In this document: in pieces, positions 8,325 through 17,544 of the stretch
Layout: each line of letters starts with the position of its first letter
Position numbering within the stretch: position 1 is the stretch's first letter
From: Pseudomonas frederiksbergensis
Lineage (GTDB): Bacteria > Pseudomonadota > Gammaproteobacteria > Pseudomonadales > Pseudomonadaceae
Length of the DNA: 64,000 bases
Reading direction: 5' to 3'
Assembly (NCBI RefSeq): GCF_017114915.1
Contig: NZ_JAAUOE010000020.1
Coordinates: 1-64,000 of the forward strand
Translations under genes and position numbers: made by a program
Notes under the pieces: model-generated
What the model was told of the DNA's origin: nothing
The model's database searches: none
The model's input: the letters and a program-made list of their open reading frames with translations, nothing else

Positions 8325-9014
8325 ATGGTTGGCAGGAGCATTCTGATCGTCGACGACGAAGCGCCCATTCGCGAAATGATCGCCGTTGCGTTGGAAATGG
8401 CCGGCTATGACTGTCTGGAAGCGGAAAACTCCCAGCAGGCCCATGCCATTATCGTCGACCGCAAACCGGACCTGATCCTGCTCGACTGGATGCTGCCCGG
8501 CACCTCCGGCATCGAACTGGCCCGCCGCCTCAAGCGCGATGAACTGACCGGGGATATCCCGATCATCATGCTCACCGCCAAGGGCGAAGAGGACAACAAG
8601 ATCCAGGGCCTGGAAGTCGGCGCCGACGACTACATCACCAAACCGTTTTCCCCCCGTGAGCTGGTTGCGCGCCTCAAAGCCGTGCTGCGCCGCGCCGGTC
8701 CGACCGATGGCGAAGCGCCGATCGAAGTCGGCGGCCTGCTGCTGGACCCGATCAGCCACCGCGTGACCATCGACGGCAGACCCGCTGAGATGGGCCCGAC
8801 CGAATACCGTTTGCTGCAATTTTTCATGACCCACCAGGAACGTGCCTACACCCGCGGCCAGTTGCTGGATCAGGTCTGGGGCGGCAATGTCTACGTCGAA
8901 GAGCGCACCGTCGACGTACACATCCGTCGCCTGCGCAAAGCCCTCGGCGATGCCTACGAAAATCTGGTACAAACCGTGCGCGGCACCGGCTACCGGTTTT
9001 CCACCAAGGCCTGA
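8325..9014 (+). CDS. phoB: Phosphate regulon response regulator PhoB
   Basis: 229 residues. The receiver domain has acidic pocket VDDE, phosphoacceptor Asp54 (LLDWMLPG) and the conserved Lys of KPFSP. The OmpR-type winged helix occupies about residues 135-229 ([15 protein letters not shown] recognition helix, VRGTGYRF end). When phosphorylated by PhoR it activates genes carrying Pho boxes such as those upstream of pstS and pstC here. phoR follows after 39 bases in the same operon. Confidence 0.97.
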   Translation: MVGRSILIVDDEAPIREMIAVALEMAGYDCLEAENSQQAHAIIVDRKPDLILLDWMLPGTSGIELARRLKRDELTGDIPIIMLTAKGEEDNKIQGLEVGADDYITKPFSPRELVARLKAVLRRAGPTDGEAPIEVGGLLLDPISHRVTIDGRPAEMGPTEYRLLQFFMTHQERAYTRGQLLDQVWGGNVYVEERTVDVHIRRLRKALGDAYENLVQTVRGTGYRFSTKA

Positions 9015-9053
9015 GCCGGCCGCCAGACTCGCTGACAAGGACGCATATTTTCC

Positions 9054-10376
9054 GTGAACCAAAACTGGCATGGCACCCTGATTCGCCACATGCTGTTGCT
9101 GGTCACCGCCTGCCTGGTGATCGGCCTGATTTCCGGCTACTACGGCTGGAGCCTCGCCGTGGGCCTGGGTGTTTACCTGGCCTGGACCCTCAAACAGCTA
9201 CTGCGCCTGCACGAATGGCTACGTCTGCACCAACCCGATGAAGCACCGCCCGACGGCTATGGCCTGTGGGGCGAAGTGTTTGACAGCATCTATCACCTGC
9301 AACGCCGCGATCAACGGGTGCGCGGGCGCCTGCAAGCGGTGATCGACCGGGTCCAGGAATCCACTGCCGCGCTGAAAGACGCGGTGATCATGCTCGACAG
9401 CGACGGCAACCTGGAATGGTGGAACCGCGCCGCCGAAACCCTGCTCGGCCTCAAGACCCCTCAAGACAGCGGCCAGCCCGTGACCAACCTGGTGCGCCAT
9501 CCGCGCTTCAAGGAATACTTCGAGCAGGACAACTACGCCGAGCCGTTGGAAATTCCGTCGCCGATCAATGATCGCCTGCGCATTCAGCTGTACATCACCC
9601 GCTACGGCAACAACGAGCACTTGATGCTGGTGCGCGACGTGACACGTATCCATCAGCTGGAGCAGATGCGCAAAGACTTCATCGCCAACGTGTCCCACGA
9701 GCTGCGTACGCCCCTGACGGTGATTTGCGGCTACCTGGAAACCCTGCTCGACAATGTCGAGGAAGTGAACCCGCGCTGGACCCGTGCCCTGCAGCAAATG
9801 CAGCAGCAAGGCGGGCGCATGCAGACCTTGCTCAACGATTTGCTACTGCTGGCCAAGCTGGAAGCCACCGATTACCCCTCGGACAACCAGCCGGTTTCCA
9901 TCGACAGCCTGCTGCAATCGATCAAGAGCGATGCTCAGCAGCTGTCGGGGCAGAAAAATCAGCACATCACCCTGGAAGCCGACCCGACGATTCTGCTCAA
10001 GGGCAGCGAAGCCGAATTGCGCAGCGCGTTTTCCAACCTGGTGTTCAACGCCGTGAAATACACCCCGGCCGAGGGCAAGATCCGCATTCGCTGGTGGGGC
10101 GACGATCAAGGCGCACACCTGAGCGTGCAGGATTCGGGGATCGGCATCGACAGCAAACACCTGCCGCGCCTGACCGAACGTTTCTATCGTGTCGACTCCA
10201 GCCGCAACTCCAACACCGGCGGCACCGGGCTCGGACTTGCCATCGTCAAACATGTGCTGCTGCGCCACCGGGCCCGCATGGAAATCAGCAGCGTGCCAGG
10301 GCATGGCAGCACGTTTACCTGCCATTTTGCGCCGGCCCAGGTCAGCAAATCCCGGGTCATCAGCGCCGCCGACTGA
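9054..10376 (+). CDS. phoR: Phosphate regulon sensor histidine kinase PhoR
   Basis: 440 residues beginning with GTG. Two N-terminal hydrophobic segments (about residues 13-50) anchor it in the membrane with almost no periplasmic domain, as in PhoR generally. A PAS domain (about 100-200) comes before HisKA, with the phosphorylated His215 in NVSHELRTPL. The HATPase domain shows NLVFNAVKYTP, DSGIGI and GGTGLGLAIVKH. In this family the PAS region receives the signal from the Pst transporter and PhoU. Confidence 0.96.
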   Translation: MNQNWHGTLIRHMLLLVTACLVIGLISGYYGWSLAVGLGVYLAWTLKQLLRLHEWLRLHQPDEAPPDGYGLWGEVFDSIYHLQRRDQRVRGRLQAVIDRVQESTAALKDAVIMLDSDGNLEWWNRAAETLLGLKTPQDSGQPVTNLVRHPRFKEYFEQDNYAEPLEIPSPINDRLRIQLYITRYGNNEHLMLVRDVTRIHQLEQMRKDFIANVSHELRTPLTVICGYLETLLDNVEEVNPRWTRALQQMQQQGGRMQTLLNDLLLLAKLEATDYPSDNQPVSIDSLLQSIKSDAQQLSGQKNQHITLEADPTILLKGSEAELRSAFSNLVFNAVKYTPAEGKIRIRWWGDDQGAHLSVQDSGIGIDSKHLPRLTERFYRVDSSRNSNTGGTGLGLAIVKHVLLRHRARMEISSVPGHGSTFTCHFAPAQVSKSRVISAAD

Positions 10377-10499
10377 TACCGGCCAGCACTCGCCACTAGG
10401 CAATCGCCCAGTCAGCCGCTACATTGGCTGACTTGTGCCTGCCCTTCAGGCACTGCATTTCCCCCTTTTTTGAATACACGGAACCCGCAAAACTCCATC

Positions 10500-11840
10500 A
10501 TGGACCCTTCCCCTGGCTTGACCCTCGCAACAATATTCGCCGACTTCGGCATGATTCTTTTTGCTCTGATTCTGGTTTTGCTCAACGGCTTTTTCGTTGC
10601 GGCGGAATTTGCCATGGTCAAATTGCGCTCGACCCGGGTCGAAGCCATCGCTGATAAACACGGCTGGCGCGGACACATCCTGCGCACCGTTCACAGTCAG
10701 CTCGATGCCTACCTGTCGGCTTGCCAATTGGGTATCACCCTCGCCTCCCTGGGCCTTGGCTGGGTCGGTGAACCGGCGTTCGCGCACCTTCTGGCGCCCG
10801 TACTGAGTGCCGTGGGCGTAGATTCCGCTGAAGTGGTCAAGGCGGTTTCGTTCTTCACGGCGTTCTTCATCATTTCGTACCTGCACATCGTGGTCGGTGA
10901 ACTGGCCCCGAAATCCTGGGCCATCCGCAAACCCGAATTGCTGTCGCTGTGGACGGCGGTGCCGCTGTACTTGTTCTACTGGGTCATGTACCCGGCCATC
11001 TACCTGCTCAACGCCAGCGCCAACCAGATCCTGCGCATCGCCGGCCAGGGTGAACCCGGCCCGCATCACGAACACCATTACAGCCGTGAAGAACTGAAAC
11101 TGATCCTGCACTCCAGCCGTGGCCAGGACCCGAGCGACCAAGGCATGCGCGTATTAGCCTCGGCGGTGGAAATGGGCGAGCTGGAAGTGGTCGACTGGGC
11201 CAACTCCCGGGAAGACCTGGTCACCCTCGAGTTCAATGCACCGCTCAAGGAAATCCTGGCGTTGTTCCGTCGCCACAAGTTCAGCCGCTACCCGGTGTAT
11301 GACAGCGAGCGCCAGGAGTTCGTCGGCCTGCTGCACATCAAGGATCTGCTGCTGGAACTGGCAGCCCTGGATCACATTCCCGAGTCGTTCAACCTCGCCG
11401 AACTGACCCGACCGCTGGAGCGCGTATCGCGGCACATGCCGCTGTCGCAGTTGCTGGAACAGTTCCGCAAGGGCGGCTCGCATTTCGCCCTGGTCGAGGA
11501 AGCCGACGGCAACATCATCGGCTATCTGACCATGGAAGACGTGCTGGAAGTGCTGGTAGGCGACATTCAGGACGAACACCGCAAGGCCGAACGCGGGATC
11601 CTCGCGTATCAGCCAGGCAAGCTGCTGGTGCGCGGCGATACGCCGCTGTTCAAGGTGGAACGCCTGCTGGGCATTGACCTGGACCACATTGAAGCGGAAA
11701 CCCTCGCCGGGCTGGTCTACGAAACCCTGAAACGGGTGCCGGAAGAGGAGGAAGTGCTGGAGGTCGAAGGTTTGCGGATCATCATCAAAAAGATGAAGGG
11801 GCCGAAGATCATATTGGCCAAGGTGTTGATGCTCGACTGA
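10500..11840 (+). CDS. CNNM/CorC-type hemolysin-family transporter
   Basis: 446 residues. It has an N-terminal CNNM membrane domain of about four helices (residues 10-190, with LNGFFVAAEFAMVKLR and VGELAPKSWAIRKPE), a pair of CBS domains (about 205-330) and a C-terminal CorC_HlyC domain (about 345-440). Relatives export magnesium or cobalt; the older hemolysin label is misleading. I start at the ATG at 10500; the in-frame TTG at 10470 has no supporting ribosome-binding site. The gene sits between phoR and the pst block as in other pseudomonads. Confidence 0.88.
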   Translation: MDPSPGLTLATIFADFGMILFALILVLLNGFFVAAEFAMVKLRSTRVEAIADKHGWRGHILRTVHSQLDAYLSACQLGITLASLGLGWVGEPAFAHLLAPVLSAVGVDSAEVVKAVSFFTAFFIISYLHIVVGELAPKSWAIRKPELLSLWTAVPLYLFYWVMYPAIYLLNASANQILRIAGQGEPGPHHEHHYSREELKLILHSSRGQDPSDQGMRVLASAVEMGELEVVDWANSREDLVTLEFNAPLKEILALFRRHKFSRYPVYDSERQEFVGLLHIKDLLLELAALDHIPESFNLAELTRPLERVSRHMPLSQLLEQFRKGGSHFALVEEADGNIIGYLTMEDVLEVLVGDIQDEHRKAERGILAYQPGKLLVRGDTPLFKVERLLGIDLDHIEAETLAGLVYETLKRVPEEEEVLEVEGLRIIIKKMKGPKIILAKVLMLD

Positions 11841-11853
11841 GCCATGCTCCTGC

Positions 11854-11936
11854 AGGAGCCGGCTTGCTGGCGATCAGGAGCGCCGCGGTGTCTCTGTTAC
11901 ACCGCGTTATCGTTCATCGCCAGCAAGCCGGCTCCT
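11854..11936. repeat. REP-type inverted repeat overlapping the 3' end of the M23 gene
   Basis: Perfect 21-base arms (AGGAGCCGGCTTGCTGGCGA... at 11854-11874 and its complement at 11916-11936). The right arm encodes the last residues of the adjacent M23 peptidase. Confidence 0.9.
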
Positions 11937-12827
11937 ACTGCCCAACGCAAAGTTGGGCAACGCCCCCACCGGTTGATTGAACTGGTACGGAATCGACACC
12001 AGCCCCAACCCCGTATTGCGCTGCACCACGAAATGCAGGTGCGGGCCGCTGCTGTTGCCGGTGTTGCCCGACAGCGCCAGCGCACTGCCCACCACCACTC
12101 GCTGACCTTCCCGTACGCAGACCGAGCCTTTCTTGAGGTGCAGGTATACGCCCATGGTCCCGTCATCGTGCAGCACTCGCACGAAATTGCCCGACGGGTC
12201 GTTGCCGCGCCCGGTCTGGCGATTCTCGGTTTTCACCACCACCCCGCCGCGCGCCGCGATGATCGGTGTGCCTTCGGGCATGGCGATGTCCATCGCATAA
12301 CGGTTCTTCGGCCCGTAGTGGCTGTATTGGCCATTGGCGCCCTGGCTCAACCGAAACGGCCCGCCACGCCAGGGCAGCGGATATCGATAGGCCATGGCAG
12401 CCCCTGAGGGATCGCCCAGGGAATATTCGAACCTTGGGGTATACACCAGCGGCCTTCCGGCCTTCGTCGCCTTGAGCAGTGCCAGACGAAGGTTACTGCG
12501 CGCCGGCATCACCCGACGGATCGGTCGGCTCGGCGCGCCGCTGACGTTCTGCAGCCCGTCGAAACTCAGCTCGATCTCGACCGGCGCATACAGGTCGTTG
12601 CGCACGAACACACTGTCCATGCCCTTCAGCTTCTTGATGTCGAGGTATACCTGCCGCTCAAGGCGCTCGACCATCCGGTCGCGAAAAACGAACACCTTCG
12701 CGCCTTTGGTGGGGCGGTCGCTGTAAGAGACTACGCCACTGGCGTCGGTGGACCTGTAGATCGTCATGGCCACAGCGGAGGCGGAGACCATTAAAAGACC
12801 ACAGAAAAACAGCAGGCGCGCGAACAT
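11907..12827 (-). CDS. Exported M23-family peptidase
   Basis: 306 residues from the ATG at 12827 (a TTG two codons earlier is possible). A signal peptide (ARLLFFCGLLMVSASAVA) is followed by a DUF4124-like segment (IYRSTDASGVVSYSDRP), a beta-rich middle and a C-terminal M23 LytM domain. The zinc/catalytic residues are seen in HYGPKNRYAMDIAMPEGTPI and GPHLHF. Members cut peptidoglycan cross-links or activate amidases in the periplasm. The last codons (RSRLAGDER) come from a REP-type repeat, so the original C-terminus may have been replaced. Confidence 0.9.
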   Translation of the reverse strand: MFARLLFFCGLLMVSASAVAMTIYRSTDASGVVSYSDRPTKGAKVFVFRDRMVERLERQVYLDIKKLKGMDSVFVRNDLYAPVEIELSFDGLQNVSGAPSRPIRRVMPARSNLRLALLKATKAGRPLVYTPRFEYSLGDPSGAAMAYRYPLPWRGGPFRLSQGANGQYSHYGPKNRYAMDIAMPEGTPIIAARGGVVVKTENRQTGRGNDPSGNFVRVLHDDGTMGVYLHLKKGSVCVREGQRVVVGSALALSGNTGNSSGPHLHFVVQRNTGLGLVSIPYQFNQPVGALPNFALGSRSRLAGDER

Positions 12828-12909
12828 GGGCAAAATTCTGTCGAGTAAGGCCTGGGAAGTAGCCTAGCAGCAGAAATGGACCCGTGTAGTCGGCAGATGT
12901 TTCAAATGA

Positions 12910-12938
12910 ATCGTTCCCACGCGCTGCGTGGGAACGAT
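12910..12938. repeat. Short palindrome, GTTCCCACGC family
   Basis: ATCGTTCCCACGC-GCT-GCGTGGGAACGAT, a 13-bp perfect stem with a three-base loop. The same element recurs at 56061-56089, so it is a dispersed repeat of this genome. Confidence 0.85.
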
Positions 12939-12950
12939 CCGCGGTACACG

Positions 12951-13871
12951 TTACGCACCCGGCACGAAATGCTTCTGCGCGGTGCCACGGGCGATCAGGC
13001 GGGAGATGTAGTCGAGCTTCTGCGCGTCCTGGTCGATAAAGCGGAAGGTCAGTTGCAGCCACTCGCTGTCAGGCTTCGGCTCGTGGGCGACGATGGCGTG
13101 CAGGTAGCCGTTGAGGCGGGCAATTTCGGCGTTGTCACCCTGCTCCAGGTCGAGTACGGCGTTGTCGAGGACTTGCGGCAAGGTGTCGGTGCGTTTCACC
13201 ACCAGCAGCGCTTCCTTGATGCTCAAGGCCTTGATCACGCATTGCTGAGTGCCGCTCGACAGGCGCAGTTGGCCTTGGCCACGACCGCCAGCGGAGGCGG
13301 AGGCGGAGGCAGCAGCAGGTGCCTTGACCGGCGGGCTGTTGAGCAGACCGCGAGACGGTGCGGCAGCCGGGGTCGGCGCAGCCGAGGGGGCGACCACCGC
13401 CGCTTTGCCGCCGGTCAACGCGCTCAAGGAATCGTTGCCGAACGCCGAGTTCATTTTGGTCGGCGCGCTGTTCATCAGGGTGTCGAGCTTGCCGATCTTG
13501 TTCAGCGCCTGCTTGACCTTGGTCAGCAACTGCTCGTTGGTGAACGGCTTGCTGACGTAGCCGGAAACCCCGGCCTGGATCGCCTGGACCACGTTCTCTT
13601 TGTCGCCACGGCTGGTCACCATGATGAACGGCATGGTTTTGAGGTTGTCCTGCTCGCGGCACCAGGTCAGCAGCTCCAGGCCAGACATTTCCGGCATTTC
13701 CCAGTCACACAGGACCAGGTCGAATGCTTCCTTGGCCAGCATGGCCTGGGCCTTTTTGCCGTTGACGGCATCTTCGGTCCGGATCCCCGGGAAGTAGTTG
13801 CGCAGGCACTTCTTTACCAGGTCACGAATGAACGACGCATCGTCCACGACCAACACACTGATCTTGCTCAT
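12951..13871 (-). CDS. CheY-like response regulator with PilZ-like C-terminal domain
   Basis: 306 residues; the ATG at 13871 gives the canonical MSKISVLVVDD receiver start. The receiver has a DD pocket, the phosphoacceptor Asp in LVLCDWEMPEMSG, and KPF. An Ala/Pro/Ser-rich linker (about 150-215) leads to a beta-rich C-terminal domain (QLRLSSGTQQCVIKALSIKEALLVV) that resembles PilZ in pattern but lacks a visible RxxxR c-di-GMP motif. There is no DNA-binding domain, so it probably acts through protein contacts. It lies next to phoU but after a strong terminator, so it is not in the pst operon. Confidence 0.85.
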   Translation of the reverse strand: MSKISVLVVDDASFIRDLVKKCLRNYFPGIRTEDAVNGKKAQAMLAKEAFDLVLCDWEMPEMSGLELLTWCREQDNLKTMPFIMVTSRGDKENVVQAIQAGVSGYVSKPFTNEQLLTKVKQALNKIGKLDTLMNSAPTKMNSAFGNDSLSALTGGKAAVVAPSAAPTPAAAPSRGLLNSPPVKAPAAASASASAGGRGQGQLRLSSGTQQCVIKALSIKEALLVVKRTDTLPQVLDNAVLDLEQGDNAEIARLNGYLHAIVAHEPKPDSEWLQLTFRFIDQDAQKLDYISRLIARGTAQKHFVPGA

Positions 13872-13990
13872 CCAACACCCCTTTAAAAATCCCGGCAAGC
13901 ATAACGCTGGCTGATGGCACTTTGCCAAAACTCTTCAGTCACGCCGGGACTTTTCGTTCGCGGGTGCTGCTTTTCGATTCGAAGGCCGCA

Positions 13991-14022
13991 AACAAAAACG
14001 CCCGGCCAAGGGGCCGGGCGCT
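13991..14022 (-). terminator. Rho-independent terminator of the pst-phoU operon
   Basis: On the minus strand, CGCCCGGCC-CCTT-GGCCGGGCG is followed by TTTTTG. It lies 15 bases after the phoU stop codon. Confidence 0.92.
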
Positions 14023-14036
14023 TTTCTTGGGCAACC

Positions 14037-14798
14037 TTACTTATCGTCAGCTTTATCCGGAACATTAGCGGTTTCGGCACTGGTGCCTTCCACTTCTTCC
14101 TTCATGCGCTTGAGGCCCAGGTGACGCACGTCGGTGCCGCGCACCAGGTAAATCACCAGCTCCGAGATGTTGCGCGCGTGGTCGCCGATCCGCTCCAGGG
14201 AACGCAGCACCCAGATAATGCTCAAGACCCGCGAAATAGAGCGCGGATCTTCCATCATGTAAGTGGCCAACTCACGCAAGGCGGTCTTGTATTCACGGTC
14301 GATGATCTTGTCGTACTGCGCCACCGACAACGCCAGGTCGGCGTCGAAGCGGGCAAACGCGTCCAGTGCATCGCGGACCATATTGCGCACCTGGTCGCCG
14401 ATGTGGCGAACCTCGACGTAACCGCGCGGCGCTTCGCCTTCTTCGCACAACTGAATGGCGCGACGGGCGATCTTGGTGGCTTCGTCGCCGATACGCTCAA
14501 GATCGATCACCGACTTGGAGATGCTGATGATCAGACGCAAGTCCGACGCCGCCGGCTGACGACGAGCCAGAATGCGCAGGCATTCTTCGTCGATGTTGCG
14601 TTCCATCTGGTTGATCTGGTCGTCGATTTCGCGCACTTGCTGGGCCAGGCCGGAATCGGCCTCGATCAGCGCGGTGACTGCGTCGTTGACCTGCTTTTCG
14701 ACCAGCCCGCCCATGGCCAGGAGGTGGCTGCGAACTTCCTCCAGCTCAGCGTTGAACTGCGCGGAGATGTGATGGGTAAGGCCTTCTTTACTAATCAT
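14037..14798 (-). CDS. phoU: Phosphate signalling protein PhoU
   Basis: 253 residues, all-helical, with two PhoU repeats. The first covers roughly residues 20-110 (LLAMGGLVEKQVNDAV, IGDEATKIARRAI) and the second 120-220 (HIGDQVRNMVRDALDAF, ERIGDHARNISE). PhoU links the Pst transporter to PhoR and prevents phosphate-starvation signalling when phosphate is high. It is the last gene of the minus-strand pst operon. The C-terminal tail after about residue 225 is charged and disordered, as in other Pseudomonas PhoU proteins. Confidence 0.97.
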   Translation of the reverse strand: MISKEGLTHHISAQFNAELEEVRSHLLAMGGLVEKQVNDAVTALIEADSGLAQQVREIDDQINQMERNIDEECLRILARRQPAASDLRLIISISKSVIDLERIGDEATKIARRAIQLCEEGEAPRGYVEVRHIGDQVRNMVRDALDAFARFDADLALSVAQYDKIIDREYKTALRELATYMMEDPRSISRVLSIIWVLRSLERIGDHARNISELVIYLVRGTDVRHLGLKRMKEEVEGTSAETANVPDKADDK

Positions 14799-14866
14799 GT
14801 TGGCGTCCTTGGAGCGTCCGGTAAGGTGCGGTGGACCGCAGCGTCAGTTCAGTGCAATACAGCTTC

Positions 14867-15700
14867 CTAGCCGTAACGACCGGTGATGTAGTCTTCGGTC
14901 TGCTTCTTCGCCGGATTGGTGAACAGGGTATCGGTGTCACCGAATTCCACCAGTTTGCCCATGTACATGAACGCCGTGTAGTCGGAAACCCGCGCGGCCT
15001 GTTGCATGTTGTGGGTCACGATCACAATGGTGAACTTGGATTTCAGTTCGTAGATCAGCTCTTCGACTTTCAGCGTGGAGATCGGGTCGAGTGCCGAGCA
15101 CGGCTCGTCGAGCAGCAGTACTTCCGGCTCCACGGCGATGGTGCGGGCAATCACCAGACGTTGCTGCTGACCACCGGACAGACCGAGTGCCGACTCATGC
15201 AGGCGATCCTTGACTTCATCCCACAGCGCCGCGCCTTTCAACGCCCACTCGACGGCTTCGTCGAGGACGCGCTTTTTGTTGATGCCCTGGATGCGCAAAC
15301 CGTAAACCACGTTTTCGTAGATGGTTTTCGGGAACGGGTTAGGCTTCTGGAACACCATGCCGACCCGGCGACGCAGCTCGGCCACGTCCTCGCCCTTGCG
15401 GTAGATGTTGTTGCCGTAGAGGTTGATTGCGCCGTCGACGCGGCAGCCATCCACCAGATCGTTCATGCGGTTGAAAGTGCGCAGCAGCGTGGACTTGCCG
15501 CAACCGGACGGGCCGATGAAGGCGGTCACGCGCTGTTTCGGGATGTTCATGCTGACATCGAACAGCGCTTGTTTCTCGCCGTAGTACAGGCTCAGGCCCG
15601 GCACTTCGATGGCCACGGTTTCCTGCTCGAGACTCAGGCTCTGTTTGTCGCGGCCCAGGGCCGACATGTTGATGCCGTGAGTGTGTGCTTCGTGTTGCAT
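14867..15700 (-). CDS. pstB: Phosphate ABC transporter ATP-binding protein
   Basis: 277 residues. Walker [11 protein letters not shown]-loop [11 protein letters not shown], signature LSGGQQQRL, Walker [14 protein letters not shown] and switch His in IVTHNM are all intact. It powers phosphate import with PstA and PstC. The operon order is pstS-pstC-pstA-pstB-phoU on the minus strand. A large inverted repeat lies between pstA and pstB. Confidence 0.97.
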   Translation of the reverse strand: MQHEAHTHGINMSALGRDKQSLSLEQETVAIEVPGLSLYYGEKQALFDVSMNIPKQRVTAFIGPSGCGKSTLLRTFNRMNDLVDGCRVDGAINLYGNNIYRKGEDVAELRRRVGMVFQKPNPFPKTIYENVVYGLRIQGINKKRVLDEAVEWALKGAALWDEVKDRLHESALGLSGGQQQRLVIARTIAVEPEVLLLDEPCSALDPISTLKVEELIYELKSKFTIVIVTHNMQQAARVSDYTAFMYMGKLVEFGDTDTLFTNPAKKQTEDYITGRYG

Positions 15701-15776
15701 GGGAGGCTCCCTGTGCTAACAAATTCGGTTCAGTGAGCCGCTGGCCTCACAAGCTGGGCCAGCGGTGCCGCCGTTC

Positions 15777-15844
15777 TGTAGGAGCCAGGCTTGCCGGCGA
15801 AGGCGTCCTTGAAATCGCCTTCGCCGGCAAGCCTGGCTCCTACA
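15777..15844. repeat. REP-type inverted repeat between pstA and pstB
   Basis: Perfect 29-base arms (15777-15805 and 15816-15844; core GGAGCCAGGCTTGCCGGCGA) with a 10-base loop. It is transcribed inside the pst operon and could change mRNA stability or read-through between pstA and pstB. Confidence 0.92.
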
Positions 15845-15858
15845 GGGAGTGGCGGTGA

Positions 15859-17529
15859 TTAACTATCCAGCGCCTTGTACTTCTCGCGCAGGTGGTTACG
15901 GATATAAACGGCCGACAGGTTCAACGTGGCGATCACCAGCACCAGCAGCAATGCGGTGGCGTACACCAGCGGTCGCGCGGCTTCGACGTTCGGGCTCTGG
16001 AAACCGACGTCATAAATGTGGAAGCCCAGGTGCATGATCTTCTGATCCAGGTGCAGGTACGGGTAGTTGCCATCCACCGGCAGCGACGGCGCCAGTTTCA
16101 CCACACCCACCAGCATCAGCGGCGCCACTTCACCGGCGGCGCGAGCCACGGCGAGGATCATGCCGGTCATCATGGCCGGGCTGGCCATCGGCAGCACGAT
16201 CTTCCACAAGGTTTCGGCCTTGGTCGCGCCGAGGGCCAACGAGCCTTCGCGCACGGTGCGAGGAATCCGCGCCAGGCCTTCTTCGGTGGCCACGATCACC
16301 ACTGGCACCGCCAGCAGCGCCAGGGTCAGCGACGCCCAGAGCAGGCCCGGCGTACCGAAGGTCGGCGCCGGTAGTGCTTCAGGGAAGAATAGCCGGTCGA
16401 GCGAGCCACCCAGCACATAGACGAAGAAGCCCAGGCCGAACACGCCGTAAACAATCGCCGGCACACCCGCCAGGTTGTTCACCGCGATGCGGATCAAGCG
16501 CGTCATGGTGTTCTGTCGCGCATATTCACGCAGGTAGACCGCCGCCAGCACGCCGAACGGCGTCACGATCATCGCCATGATCAGGGTCATCATCACGGTG
16601 CCGAAAATCGCCGGGAAGATCCCGCCTTCGGTGTTGGCTTCACGCGGGTCATCACTGAGGAATTCCCAGACCTTGCTGAAGTAGAAGCCGATCTTGGTGA
16701 ACGTGCCCATGCCATTGGGCTGGTAGGCGTGAACCACTTTGCCGATGCCGATTTCGACCTCTTTACCGTTGGCATCGCGGGCCGTCAGGCTATCGCGGTT
16801 GAACTGCGCATGCAGGTCGTTCAGACGCGCTTCGACTTCCTGGTAACGGGCGTTCAGCTCGGCGCGCTCGGACTCCAGGTCCGCTTGCGCGGCAGCGTCG
16901 AGACGGCCGTCCAGCTCCAGTTTGCGACCGTGCAGACGAATACGTTCGAGACCGGCGTTGATCGCACCGATATCGACCTTTTCCAGGGTCTTGAGCTGCG
17001 CGGCGAGCTGGTTGACGCGCTCGACACGGGCCTGCAACTCAGGCCATGCGGCCTCGCCTTCAGCGATGACCTTGCCGTCCTGCTTGACGTTGACCAGGTA
17101 GCCGTAGAAGTTGCCCCACTCGCGACGCTCGATGGCCATCAGCTCTGGCGGAGTCTTCTGATTGGTCAGCCACTCGCCGACAATCCAGGTGAAATCAGTG
17201 CCGTTCAGATCACGGTTGCCGACCTTGATCAGCTCGCGGGTCATGAACTCCGGGCCCTGATCGGGCACCGGCAGGCCAGCGCTTTTCAGGCGCGCGCGGG
17301 GCACTTCTTCCTTCTGCACCACTTCGCCGATGACCAGGTGATTGGCCTGGCCCGGTACGTCGTAACTGGCGTGGATCAGATCCGCCGGCCAGAAGTGACC
17401 CAGACCGCGCACGGCAATCACCGCCAGCAGGCCAATGGTCATGATGACCGCAATGGACACCGCGCCACCGCTGATCCAGACGCCGGGGGCGCCGCTCTTG
17501 AACCATCCATTCAGGGAGTTCTGTTTCAC
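15859..17529 (-). CDS. pstA: Phosphate ABC transporter permease PstA (long form)
   Basis: 556 residues, about twice the length of the E. coli protein. The N-terminal membrane anchor (about 20-45) is followed by a long extracytoplasmic insert with a coiled coil (RVNQLAAQLKTLEKVDIGAI, RLDAAAQADLESERAEL). The permease core with about six helices covers 305-550. The EAA-type coupling loop is visible (REGSLALGATKAETLWKIVLP). The extended N-terminal domain is usual in Pseudomonas PstA. It is 15 bases after pstC. Confidence 0.94.
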   Translation of the reverse strand: MKQNSLNGWFKSGAPGVWISGGAVSIAVIMTIGLLAVIAVRGLGHFWPADLIHASYDVPGQANHLVIGEVVQKEEVPRARLKSAGLPVPDQGPEFMTRELIKVGNRDLNGTDFTWIVGEWLTNQKTPPELMAIERREWGNFYGYLVNVKQDGKVIAEGEAAWPELQARVERVNQLAAQLKTLEKVDIGAINAGLERIRLHGRKLELDGRLDAAAQADLESERAELNARYQEVEARLNDLHAQFNRDSLTARDANGKEVEIGIGKVVHAYQPNGMGTFTKIGFYFSKVWEFLSDDPREANTEGGIFPAIFGTVMMTLIMAMIVTPFGVLAAVYLREYARQNTMTRLIRIAVNNLAGVPAIVYGVFGLGFFVYVLGGSLDRLFFPEALPAPTFGTPGLLWASLTLALLAVPVVIVATEEGLARIPRTVREGSLALGATKAETLWKIVLPMASPAMMTGMILAVARAAGEVAPLMLVGVVKLAPSLPVDGNYPYLHLDQKIMHLGFHIYDVGFQSPNVEAARPLVYATALLLVLVIATLNLSAVYIRNHLREKYKALDS

Positions 17530-17544
17530 AGACTTCTACCTTTG

